Notes under the pieces: generated by a model
Told to the model about the DNA's origin: nothing
What the model saw: the letters and a program-made list of their open reading frames with translations, nothing else
Database searches by the model: none
Position numbers and translations under genes: made by a program
Shown here: one piece after another, positions 1 through 6,686 of the stretch
How positions within the stretch are numbered: position 1 is the stretch's first letter
Layout of the letters: each line of letters begins with the position of its first letter
Assembly (NCBI GenBank): GCA_964475385.1
Contig: CAYYWV010000106.1
Location: 1 to 8,352, forward strand
DNA from: CAYYWV01 sp964475385
GTDB lineage: Bacteria; Pseudomonadota; Alphaproteobacteria; JAAXGF01
Direction of reading: 5' to 3'
Length of the DNA: 8,352 nt

Positions 1-78
1 CGGTCGAAGGATGAGCGCGTCGGTCCCATAGGTCGTTCAAAGGCGAAAGGGTATGGCCCCGCGCGTTTCTTTTTCCGG

Positions 79-2352
79 CTACGGGCGGGTATGGCCTTCG
101 GCGAACGCGCCCGAGAGCGCCGCGTGCAGACGCCGCGCCTCGACCGGCTTGCGCAGCACGGTGAGGCGGTCTCTGCGCGCCGCGCGAAGCGCCGCGGGCT
201 CGGTGTCCCCGGTTACGATCAAGGCCGGAAGGCGGCGGCCCAGGCGGCGCCGCAGGGCGGCCACCGTCGCGACGCCGTCCTCGTCGCCCGGCAAGTGCAG
301 GTCGGCGATCACCAGGGCCGGACGAAAGCCCGCCTCGACCGACCTCAGCGCCGCCTCGCCGTCGACGGCGATCTCGACCCGGCAGCCCCAGTCGCCGAGC
401 AGGAGCGCGAGGCTCGCCCGCTGGCGCGGCTCGTCCTCGACGACCAGCACCGGAAGCCCCGCGAACCCGGCCTCGGTTTCGATGCGCGGCGCAGGCGCGG
501 CGGGCGCGGCCTTGGCGACGCGCGGGACCGCGACCGCGAAGACCGACCCCCGGCCCGGGGTCGAGCGCAAGGAGACCCGGTGGCCGAGCAGCCGGCACAT
601 GCGGTCGACGATGGCGAGCCCGAGCCCGAGGCCGCGGGTGTGGTCGCGCTCGGGCGCGCCGAGCTGGCGGAACTCTTCGAAGATGGCGGCGTGCTGCTCC
701 TCCGCGATGCCTTCGCCGGTGTCCCAGACCTCGATCGCGAGCGTATCCCCACGCCGCCGGCACCCGATCAGGATGCGCCCCTTAGGCGTGTAGCGGACGG
801 CGTTCGCGATCAGGTTGCGCAGGATGTTCTCGAGCAGCACGGGATCGCTGCGCACCCAAGCGCTCGAATCGACCACGCGCAGCGCCACGCCCTTGGCTTC
901 GGCCTGGGGACGGAAGCTCGCGGCCAGCCGACGCAGCAGCGGACCGATGGGGGTGTCCTCGATCTCGGGCTCGAGCGCGCCGGCATCCAGCCGCGAAAGA
1001 TCGAGAAGCGCATTGAGCAGGTTCTCGGTCGAGGCCATGGCCTCGTCGAGGCGGTCGACGATCTCGCAGCTCGCCGCGTCGCTCGCGCGGTTGCGCAGGG
1101 CGGCGACGAACAAGCGCGCCGCCTGCAAGGGCTGGCGCAGATCGTGGCTCGCGGCGGCGAGAAAGCGCGACTTCGCCCGGTTGGCGCGCTCGGCCTTGGC
1201 GCGGGCCCGGCGTTCGTGCTCGACGTGGCAGGCGTCGGTCACGTCCTCGCCCACCGCGACCAAAGCGACCGGCTCGCCGTCGTCGTCGCGAAGGATGCGG
1301 TCGGACCAGGCGATCATGCGGCGGCTCCCGTCGCGGGTGACGAAGGGAACCAATGCGCTGCGCCTTTCCCCGGTTGCGAACCCCGGGACGACGGCGCGGG
1401 CGCCGCCGCCTTCTCCGAACAGCTCCGGCCAGCGCCGGCCGCGCAGCTCGGACGGCCGCCGCCCGGCGAGCGCCGCAAGGCGGGAGTTGGCCCGCAGGAT
1501 TCGGCCTTCGCGGTCGAGAACCATGACGAGCGCGCGGGTGGTATCGGCGAGCGCTTCGGCGAAGGCGCGCTCACGCCGGCCGGCGGCGTCCGCTGCCCGG
1601 GCCTCGACGGTGGCCTGACCGAGCAGCCTGAGAAGCACGAACCAGGCCGCGAGCAGAACGGCGACCGCTGCGCCCGCCACCGTAGCGTCGAGGCTCGGAT
1701 CGTCGGGCGAAAGGCGCAACGCGGCATCGGTGCGGCGCGCAATGGCGTCGACCACCGCGGCGATCGCTGCGCTTGCGCCGTCGCGCGCGAGGCGATAGCC
1801 GCGGCCCGCGATCACGCGAGTGGCGGCCGTAGTCTGGCCGGCCCGCAGAAGCGTGAACAGGCGACGGTCGTGGGTGCGCAACGCGCGCAAGGCGGTCAGC
1901 GTCTCGGCGTGGGGTCCGGTAGAGAAGATCCCAGGCGCGATTTCGCGGACCCGGGCGAGCGCGCGGTCGAGCCGTTCGGCGCTCGCCCTGTAGCGGCCTT
2001 CCCAGGCGGCGTCGCCGGTCGCCGCCGCGGCCTCGATCGCGAGCCGCATGGCCGCGGCTTGATAGGCGATCTCGTTGCCGAGCGCCGCAAGCGGCATCTC
2101 GACCGAGCGGAGATGGTCGATCGTGCGGTAAGAAGCCCAAACGTACCAGACGGCGCCGGCGAGAAGACCGACGACGAGCACGGTGAGCGGAAGCGCGATG
2201 CGTGCGAGCGAAGCGGGAGGGCGCCGACCTTCGGCCTCACCCTCGGCCGCGCCTTCGATCTCCGCCTCCCGGTCCGTGGTCGGCCACGCCTTCACCGTCT
2301 CGGCGAGCGCGTCGCCGTCGCGTCGCCACAGAAGACGCACGCTGACGGTCAT
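79..2352 (-). CDS. Membrane-bound hybrid sensor histidine kinase (PAS, HisKA, HATPase, receiver)
   Basis: The product is an inner-membrane sensor kinase of 757 aa that autophosphorylates on histidine and passes phosphate to its own receiver domain. A cytoplasmic tail of about 50 residues precedes helix 1 (about 52-74). Then come a mostly helical, probably periplasmic segment (75-225), helix 2 (about 226-244) and a PAS-like domain (about 264-375). The H-box reads ASHDLRQPLQ with H403. The ATPase domain has its N-box around N513/N517, DTGEGI at 544-549, an F-box near 558 and GLGLGLAIV at 574-582. The receiver (about 634-750) has an acidic VVEDE pocket, phosphoacceptor D684 and K735. I chose the ATG at 2352 because GGGAG lies 7 nt upstream; in-frame ATGs at 2358 and 2427 have no well-spaced site. 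No output domain and no partner regulator are visible. The family is certain; the signal is unknown. Its closeness to the glx operon does not show that it controls it. Confidence 0.93.
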   Translation of the reverse strand: MTVSVRLLWRRDGDALAETVKAWPTTDREAEIEGAAEGEAEGRRPPASLARIALPLTVLVVGLLAGAVWYVWASYRTIDHLRSVEMPLAALGNEIAYQAAAMRLAIEAAAATGDAAWEGRYRASAERLDRALARVREIAPGIFSTGPHAETLTALRALRTHDRRLFTLLRAGQTTAATRVIAGRGYRLARDGASAAIAAVVDAIARRTDAALRLSPDDPSLDATVAGAAVAVLLAAWFVLLRLLGQATVEARAADAAGRRERAFAEALADTTRALVMVLDREGRILRANSRLAALAGRRPSELRGRRWPELFGEGGGARAVVPGFATGERRSALVPFVTRDGSRRMIAWSDRILRDDDGEPVALVAVGEDVTDACHVEHERRARAKAERANRAKSRFLAAASHDLRQPLQAARLFVAALRNRASDAASCEIVDRLDEAMASTENLLNALLDLSRLDAGALEPEIEDTPIGPLLRRLAASFRPQAEAKGVALRVVDSSAWVRSDPVLLENILRNLIANAVRYTPKGRILIGCRRRGDTLAIEVWDTGEGIAEEQHAAIFEEFRQLGAPERDHTRGLGLGLAIVDRMCRLLGHRVSLRSTPGRGSVFAVAVPRVAKAAPAAPAPRIETEAGFAGLPVLVVEDEPRQRASLALLLGDWGCRVEIAVDGEAALRSVEAGFRPALVIADLHLPGDEDGVATVAALRRRLGRRLPALIVTGDTEPAALRAARRDRLTVLRKPVEARRLHAALSGAFAEGHTRP

Positions 2353-2359
2353 CGCCATT

Positions 2360-2364
2360 CTCCC
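2360..2364 (-). promoter_or_regulatory. Ribosome binding site fixing the histidine kinase start
   Basis: GGGAG on the minus strand lies 7 nt before the ATG at 2352 and only 1 nt before the alternative ATG at 2358. This favours the shorter start, MTVSVRLLW. Confidence 0.6.
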
Positions 2365-2437
2365 GCCGCCGGCTGGCGTCGAGGGGCGGCTTGCGCTAGG
2401 CTTGGGCCATGAGCGAGGGTTCGCCATCGCGCGCCGG

Positions 2438-2442
2438 GGAGG
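2438..2442 (+). promoter_or_regulatory. Ribosome binding site supporting a GTG start
   Basis: GGAGG inside a purine run lies 5 nt before the GTG at 2448. The in-frame ATG at 2409 has no Shine-Dalgarno at a usable distance, and the 13 residues it would add are low-complexity. Confidence 0.55.
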
Positions 2443-2447
2443 GGGCC

Positions 2448-3011
2448 GTGGACAGCAACCCCGAAGACCGCCTTCGCCAGCATTTCCTGGGCTGGCAGTG
2501 CCGCCTGCGCCAGTATGCGGTGCGCAAGCACGGCGGCCGCCCGCAGCCCGGCATGCGTCCGCGCGTGCTCCGCGCCGACGGCGCCGAGATCGCGCCCGCG
2601 ATCACGGTGGTTCTCGTCGAGGCCGAGCCCGACGAGACGACCGCCATGTTTCGCCACATCGTGCGCCGCACCCACGACCCCGAACGCCGTTACCGCGATG
2701 CCTTGCGCTTTTTGGCGGCGGCCTACTTCCAGTATCCGCGCAACTTCGCCGACACGGTGACCGCCGTGTTCCCGGTCGACTCGCCGCTCGCCGACGCGCT
2801 CGTCGCCGAGCGTGACTGCGTGCTCGAGTATGCGCAGTTCAGCCAAAGCTATCGCACTCCCTGTACGGTCGCCGCGCTGGCGGTTGACGACCCGCTCTAT
2901 CAGGCGACCTATTGGCACAACGCCATGTTCAACGCCGCCATGCCGGGGGTGGTGCGTGTTCTCGCGTTCACCCCCGACTGGCGAAGGGCGACGGCGCACC
3001 CCCCGGTCTAG
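2448..3011 (+). CDS. Uncharacterised soluble protein, about 187 aa
   Basis: I do not recognise a named family. The protein has no signal peptide, no membrane helix and no catalytic motif I can assign. It opens with a charged and aromatic stretch (HFLGWQCRLRQYAVRKHGG, about 12-30) and a PGMRPRV motif (34-40). A hydrophobic strand (AITVVLVEAEPDE, 51-63) follows, then a helical, arginine-rich centre (67-97). The C-terminal half is rich in Tyr, Phe and Pro and contains two Cys (C124, C139), a TYWHNAMFNAAMPG segment (154-167) and a DW near the end. The balanced composition and regular strand/helix alternation mark it as a real gene rather than a shadow frame. An ATG at 2409 would give 200 aa, but the GTG has the better ribosome binding site. 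It is divergent from the histidine kinase and its stop lies 60 bp from the convergent glx operon. A role with the kinase is only a guess. Confidence 0.75.
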   Translation: MDSNPEDRLRQHFLGWQCRLRQYAVRKHGGRPQPGMRPRVLRADGAEIAPAITVVLVEAEPDETTAMFRHIVRRTHDPERRYRDALRFLAAAYFQYPRNFADTVTAVFPVDSPLADALVAERDCVLEYAQFSQSYRTPCTVAALAVDDPLYQATYWHNAMFNAAMPGVVRVLAFTPDWRRATAHPPV

Positions 3012-3071
3012 CCGCCGCCTCGCTTCGGCCGGGCCGGGCCTTGCGGTCCTCCCCCCGGTCCATTCCAAGCC
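3012..3071. other. Convergent intergenic gap without a clear terminator
   Basis: These 60 bp separate the plus-strand unknown gene from the end of the glx operon. They are very GC-rich (GGCCGGGCCGGGCC near 3028-3040) and could form weak hairpins, but no stable stem followed by a T-run is visible on either strand. Either termination is Rho-dependent or the transcripts overlap. Confidence 0.4.
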
Positions 3072-3494
3072 CTAGAACTTCCGGTACGCCTCCTTCAATG
3101 CGACCAGTGGGTGGTTGGGCGACATCTGGAACTTGACCAGAAGCTCGCGCGCGATCATGTCGCGGTCCTGTTGGTTGTCGGGCAGCGCGATGTCGTCGGG
3201 CACCGTCACCCAACCGTTGATGTTGCGGTCGAACACCGCCGGGCGGCCTTCCTCGTAGCCCATGTGCACGTCCTCGAGCCAGTTGAGGTCGGACCAGCCC
3301 ATGGTCTCGATGTACTTCTTGAGAAAGGGCGTAAGCCGGCTGTAGTCGGGCAGCAGATTGACGTCGTAACGGTAGCCGATGTGCTGGCCGATCTCTTTCT
3401 CGCGCGCGGTGTCGAGACCGGTCGAGGTGAGGAAGTAGTCGACGTCCGCCGCCTTTCCGGCGGTCTCGGCCGCGTCCTTGCGTTTCTTGGCCAT
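3072..3494 (-). CDS. Unknown 140-aa protein, last gene of the glx operon
   Basis: I do not recognise this protein. It has a lysine-rich, probably disordered N-terminus (MAKKRKDAAETAGKAAD). An acidic and aromatic body follows with YFLTSTGLD (20-28), a GYRYDVNLLPDYSRLTPFLKK segment split across 40-60, METGWSD-like aromatic residues W67 and W72, VFDRNINGWVTVPDD (87-101) and a helical C-terminus ending KEAYRKF. There is no signal peptide, membrane helix, Cys or recognisable cofactor motif. It starts 14 nt after the glxD stop, and its AGGGAGGGA Shine-Dalgarno overlaps that stop codon, so it is probably translated together with glxD. That suggests an accessory subunit or assembly factor for GlxBCD, or an enzyme of the same pathway. 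This is inference from position only. The frame stays open far upstream inside glxD, but that part is a shadow of glxD; the ATG at 3494 is the first with a fitting ribosome binding site. Confidence 0.85.
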   Translation of the reverse strand: MAKKRKDAAETAGKAADVDYFLTSTGLDTAREKEIGQHIGYRYDVNLLPDYSRLTPFLKKYIETMGWSDLNWLEDVHMGYEEGRPAVFDRNINGWVTVPDDIALPDNQQDRDMIARELLVKFQMSPNHPLVALKEAYRKF

Positions 3495-3501
3495 CGTTCC
3501 G

Positions 3502-3510
3502 TCCCTCCCT
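3502..3510 (-). promoter_or_regulatory. Ribosome binding site of the 140-aa gene, overlapping the glxD stop
   Basis: AGGGAGGGA on the minus strand has its GGAGG core 9 nt before the ATG at 3494. It shares two bases with the glxD stop codon (3509-3511), which favours translational coupling. Confidence 0.6.
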
Positions 3511-4846
3511 AGTAGCGCGTCATGTCGGGCCGGCCGACCGTGTACTGGCTGCCCGCGAGCGGCACCATGGCGAGCGCCGAGGCCTCCATGGTCAGCGCCG
3601 CGAGATCCTCGGGCTCGAGCGAGTGCACGTTGGTCTTGCCGCAGGCGCGCGCCATCATCTGGCACTCGATGGTCAGGCAGTGGAGGAAGTTGTAGACCCG
3701 CTCCGCCGCCTCGTCCGGGTTGAGCCGCTTGCGCAGCTCGGGGTCTTGCGTCGCCACGCCGACCGGGCAGCGCCCGGTGTGGCAGTGGTAGCAGTCGCCG
3801 GCCTCGACCCCGATCTCCTTCTCGTAATCGGCCTCGGGGATGTCCTTGTTGCAGTTGAGCGCCATCATCGCCGAGTGCCCGATGGCGACCGCATCGGCGC
3901 CGAGCGCGAGCGCCTTGGCCACGTCGGCCCCGTTGCGGATGCCGCCGGCGTAGATCAGCGTGATCTCGCCGGTCTTGCCGAGATCGTCGAGCGCCTTGCG
4001 CGCCTGACGGATGGCGGCGATGCCGGGCACGCCGGTCTCCTCGGTGGCGAGGTGCGGGCCGGCCCCGGTCGAGCCCTCCATGCCGTCGATATAGATCGAA
4101 TCGGGATCGCATTTGATCGCCATGCGCACGTCGTCGTAAACGCGCGCCGCGCCGAGCTTGAGCTGGATCGGGATCTCCCAGTTGGTCGCCTCGCGGATCT
4201 CCTGGATCTTGAGCGCGAGGTCGTCGGGGCCCAGCCAGTCCGGGTGCCGGGCCGGCGAGCGCTGGTCGATGCCCGCGGGCAGCGAGCGCATCTCGGCGAC
4301 CTGGTCGGTGACCTTCTGGCCCATGAGATGGCCGCCCAGCCCGACCTTGCAGCCCTGGCCGATGAAGAACTCGACCCCGTCGGCGAGCCGCAGGTGATGC
4401 GGGTTGAAGCCGTAGCGCGACTGGATGCACTGGTAGAACCATTTCTCCGAGTAGCGCCGCTCGTCGGGGATCATGCCGCCTTCGCCCGAGCAGGTCGCGG
4501 TGCCCGCCATGGTCGCGCCGCGGGCGAGCGCGGTCTTGGCCTCGTAGGACAGCGCGCCGAAGCTCATGCCCGTGATGTAGATCGGGATGTCGAGCTCGAT
4601 CGGCCGCTTGGCCCGCGGGCCGATGACGGTCTTGGTCTCGCACTTCTCGCGGTAGCCCTCGATGACGAAGCGCGTCAGCGTGCCGGGCAGGAAGGTGAGA
4701 TCGTCCCAGGTCGGGATCTTCTTGAACAGGGACATCCCGCGCATGCGGTAACGTCCCAGCTCGGCCTTGATGTGGATATCGTCGATGACCTCGCGCTGGA
4801 AGATGAAGCTCCGCCCGAGGATCGATTTGTTGCGGGTCTTGGCCAT
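3509..4846 (-). CDS. glxD: GlxD/MgsC: FMN-binding glutamate synthase-family subunit
   Basis: At 445 aa this is the synthase (FMN barrel) part of glutamate synthase as a separate polypeptide. In GltB this domain reduces the imine formed from a 2-oxo acid and the nitrogen released by the glutaminase. Visible motifs in order are TGMSFGALSYEAK (92-104, FMN contact), GEGGMIPDERR (121-131), GQGCKVGLGGH (163-173), IYIDGMEGSTGAGP (251-264), YAGGIRNGADVAKALALGAD (299-318, flavin phosphate region) and the Fe-S cysteines C352, C355 and C360 followed by PVGVATQD. Length matches rhizobial GlxD and methylotroph MgsC. It begins 16 nt after glxC with a GGGAGGGAG Shine-Dalgarno 7-10 nt upstream. The cysteine spacing is tighter than in GltB. 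No GltD-like reductase subunit is in the window, so the electron donor is unknown. Family assignment is strong. Choosing between GlxD (rhizobial cluster) and MgsC (N-methylglutamate synthase) depends on substrate, which the sequence does not settle. Confidence 0.93.
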   Translation of the reverse strand: MAKTRNKSILGRSFIFQREVIDDIHIKAELGRYRMRGMSLFKKIPTWDDLTFLPGTLTRFVIEGYREKCETKTVIGPRAKRPIELDIPIYITGMSFGALSYEAKTALARGATMAGTATCSGEGGMIPDERRYSEKWFYQCIQSRYGFNPHHLRLADGVEFFIGQGCKVGLGGHLMGQKVTDQVAEMRSLPAGIDQRSPARHPDWLGPDDLALKIQEIREATNWEIPIQLKLGAARVYDDVRMAIKCDPDSIYIDGMEGSTGAGPHLATEETGVPGIAAIRQARKALDDLGKTGEITLIYAGGIRNGADVAKALALGADAVAIGHSAMMALNCNKDIPEADYEKEIGVEAGDCYHCHTGRCPVGVATQDPELRKRLNPDEAAERVYNFLHCLTIECQMMARACGKTNVHSLEPEDLAALTMEASALAMVPLAGSQYTVGRPDMTRY

Positions 4847-4862
4847 GGCGTTGCTCCCTCCC

Positions 4863-5711
4863 CTAGAGCACGATCTTCTTTTCGGCCGGCTCCAGGTTGT
4901 CGTAGTTCCAGAGCTGCTTGCCGGCGACGATCTTCTTCATGTTGGCGGCGCCGTTCGGCGCTTCGAGGCCGTACATGGCGAGCTTGCGCTCCAACCAGGC
5001 GACGTCGAGATCGGTCATCTCGCCGGGCACCGCATCGACGCCGAGCGAAGCGATCTCGCCGCCCACGTAGATCGTGCCGTCGTACATGGAATCGCCCAGG
5101 TTCTTGCCCGCATCGCCCAGGATCACCATGCGCCCGCGCTGCATCATGAAGCCCGAGAACGCGCCGGTGCGGCCGCCGACGATGATGGTTCCGCCTTTCT
5201 GGTCGATGCCGGTGCGCGAGCCCACGTCGCCCATGCAGACGAGGTCGCCGCCGCGGATCGCCGCGCCGAAGCACGAGCCCGCGTTCTTTTCGACCACCAC
5301 CGTGCCGGCGAGCATGTTCTCGGCGCAGGACCAGCCCACGCGGCCCTTGATGCGCACGTTGGGGCCGTCGATCAACCCGACCCCGAAGTAGCCGAGGCTG
5401 CCCTCGAAGTAGAGGTTGAGCCGATTGAGGATGCCGACGCCGAGCGAGTGCTTGGCGAGCGGATTTTTGACGACGATGGTGCCGTAGCCCTCGCTCATCA
5501 GCTCGCGGATCTTGACGTTGATCGCCGTCGAGTCCATCTCGGCGGCGTCGAACTCGGCGCGCTTGTTGAAGTCGACGTCGAAGGCGTCGGGGTAGAGGAA
5601 GTTCTCCTCCTCGGCCGGCGAAAAGAAAACTTGCTGGGTGCGCCCGGCGAGCTGCTCGGTGTGCATCCCCATGCGGTGGGATTTGTGCTCCTCGCGGTCT
5701 AGCTCTTCCAT
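4863..5711 (-). CDS. glxC: GlxC/MgsB: GXGXG-domain glutamate synthase-like subunit
   Basis: At 282 aa this corresponds to the C-terminal right-handed beta-helix domain of GltB, which is structural and links the active domains. Repeating glycine-rich turns fill residues 75-225: GYGTIVVKNP, GSLGYFGVGLIDGP, KGRVGWSCAENMLAGTVVV, GSCFGAAIRGGD, GGTIIVGGRTGAFSGF, ILGDAGKNLGDSMYDG and IYVGGEIASLG. The tail (230-282) resembles the usual closing helix and strand. The N-terminus carries about 55 residues before the conserved DAAEMDSTAINVKIREL block, and the protein is longer than the roughly 230 aa I recall for the family. The ATG at 5711 is backed by AGGAG 10 nt upstream, while the internal ATGs (residues 14 and 16) have poorer sites, so I keep the long form. 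The start overlaps the end of glxB by 13 nt, indicating coupled translation. It presumably forms one complex with GlxB and GlxD. Confidence 0.92.
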   Translation of the reverse strand: MEELDREEHKSHRMGMHTEQLAGRTQQVFFSPAEEENFLYPDAFDVDFNKRAEFDAAEMDSTAINVKIRELMSEGYGTIVVKNPLAKHSLGVGILNRLNLYFEGSLGYFGVGLIDGPNVRIKGRVGWSCAENMLAGTVVVEKNAGSCFGAAIRGGDLVCMGDVGSRTGIDQKGGTIIVGGRTGAFSGFMMQRGRMVILGDAGKNLGDSMYDGTIYVGGEIASLGVDAVPGEMTDLDVAWLERKLAMYGLEAPNGAANMKKIVAGKQLWNYDNLEPAEKKIVL

Positions 5712-6634
5712 ACCCGCACCTCTCCTTCATAGGGGTCAAAGGTATCGATCTCCCGGGGGAAGATGCTGCGAATGGCGACCTCCTCGGAGGCGAGCGCGAT
5801 GATGTCGTCGCTCTCGTAGAGGACCATCGGCTTGGCCGCCATCACGTCCTTGGCCATGCCGAGGCTGTCGGAGGTGGCGACCAGATAGGTGAACACGCCG
5901 TCGAGCTCCTCGATCGAGGCGCGCATGGCGTCCTCCAGCGAGTAGCCCTGCTCGCGGCGGTCGGCGAGGTAGACGGCGATGAGCTCGGAATCGCAGTTCG
6001 ACATGAAGCGGTGGCCGCGGTGCTCGAGCTCGCGCCGATTGCGCCAGTAGTTGGTGAGCTGGCCGTTGTGGACCACCGAGATGTCGCGGAACGGGTAGGC
6101 CCAGTAGGGATGGGCCGAGCGGATGTCGACGTCCGATTCGGTCGCCATCCGGGTATGCCCGATGGCGTGAGTCCCGGTGAACCCTTTGAGCCCGTACTGC
6201 GCCGCGACCCGCTCGGCGTCGCCGAGGTCTTTGATCAGCTCGAGCCCGTCGCCGATCGAGAGGATCTCGACGCCGTCGATGTCCTCGATGAAGTTGGCGA
6301 ACCGGCGCAAGTCCCCGTCGAAGCGCAGCCGGTAGCGGAAGGCGTACTCGGTCGGCGCCTCGCGGCCGACGATCTCGCCGCCCATCTCGGCGATCCGACG
6401 GTCGACCTCGGCGTGGCGCTCCTTGATCCGGTCGTGGATCTCGAAGCCGGTGGCGAGGTCTTCCTGCTCGGCGACCTTGAAGCGCATCACGAGCTCGCCC
6501 GGGCGCGGCACGCCATAGATGGCGAAGCCGGTCGAATCGGGCCCGCGGTGCTTGAGCGACAACAGCATCGAAGTCATTTCCGAGCCGATGTCGCCGGTCG
6601 CGCCACGGTGGATGATTCCGGCAATTCCACACAT
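5699..6634 (-). CDS. glxB: GlxB/MgsA: class II glutamine amidotransferase subunit
   Basis: This 311-aa protein is the N-terminal-nucleophile amidotransferase part of the split glutamate synthase. It releases nitrogen from an amide, either glutamine or a gamma-glutamylamide, for the FMN subunit. After Met removal Cys2 becomes the nucleophile (MCGIAG). Other class II motifs are HRGPDS (29-34), GHTRMAT (159-165), HPY (175-177), VVHNGQLTN (187-195) and SNCDSE (212-217). Between HRGPDS and GHTRMAT lies a long insert (about 45-150) with a VEILSIGDGLELIKDLGD segment, longer than in PurF-type enzymes. The ATG at 6634 has GGAGG 10 nt upstream, and no shorter start would keep Cys2. It follows the ligase gene after 52 nt and overlaps glxC. 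In methylotrophs the equivalent MgsA works on gamma-glutamylmethylamide; here the substrate is inferred from the neighbouring ligase. Confidence 0.94.
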   Translation of the reverse strand: MCGIAGIIHRGATGDIGSEMTSMLLSLKHRGPDSTGFAIYGVPRPGELVMRFKVAEQEDLATGFEIHDRIKERHAEVDRRIAEMGGEIVGREAPTEYAFRYRLRFDGDLRRFANFIEDIDGVEILSIGDGLELIKDLGDAERVAAQYGLKGFTGTHAIGHTRMATESDVDIRSAHPYWAYPFRDISVVHNGQLTNYWRNRRELEHRGHRFMSNCDSELIAVYLADRREQGYSLEDAMRASIEELDGVFTYLVATSDSLGMAKDVMAAKPMVLYESDDIIALASEEVAIRSIFPREIDTFDPYEGEVRVWKS

Positions 6635-6686
6635 GCCCTTCGTTCCTCCCTCGTTGTTCGCCCGGTCGGCCCTCCGGCGCCGGCCC

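Larger units (their letters stand above)
2353..2447. promoter_or_regulatory. Divergent promoter region between the kinase and the unknown gene
   Basis: This 95-bp gap lies between the chosen starts of two divergent genes and must hold their promoters if each is transcribed separately. I see no convincing -35/-10 pair and no clear operator palindrome, so the role rests on gene layout alone. Confidence 0.4.

Noticed and set aside
1..78. Possible short gene ends at the left edge (minus-strand ATG at 29, plus-strand short frame ending at 31)
   Set aside because: Too few codons, no ribosome binding site and no recognisable residues; nothing supports a gene in these 78 bases.
91..2412. 773-codon open frame on the plus strand, antisense to the kinase
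   Set aside because: Its product is low-complexity and Arg/Gly/Ala/Asp-rich, with no domains; it mirrors the GC-rich codons of the kinase, whose domains are all in order.
2353..2427. Longer kinase start at 2427 adding 25 residues
   Set aside because: It would overlap the divergent gene's region, has no usable Shine-Dalgarno, and the added residues are Pro/Arg/Ser-rich shadow sequence.
2999..3060. Direct repeat CCCCCCGGTC at 2999-3008 and 3051-3060
   Set aside because: Ten bases of C-rich sequence can recur by chance at this GC content, and no mobile element or attachment-site features accompany it.
3072..4643. 523-codon version of the 140-aa gene running through glxD, possibly a frameshift fusion
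   Set aside because: The added part is Arg-rich shadow sequence of glxD. The ATG at 3494 has its own well-placed ribosome binding site and glxD ends cleanly just before it.
3623..5149. 508-codon plus-strand frame antisense to glxD and glxC
   Set aside because: Composition is Asp/Val/Ala/Arg-rich and without motifs. The minus strand carries complete GlxD and GlxC motifs across the same bases.
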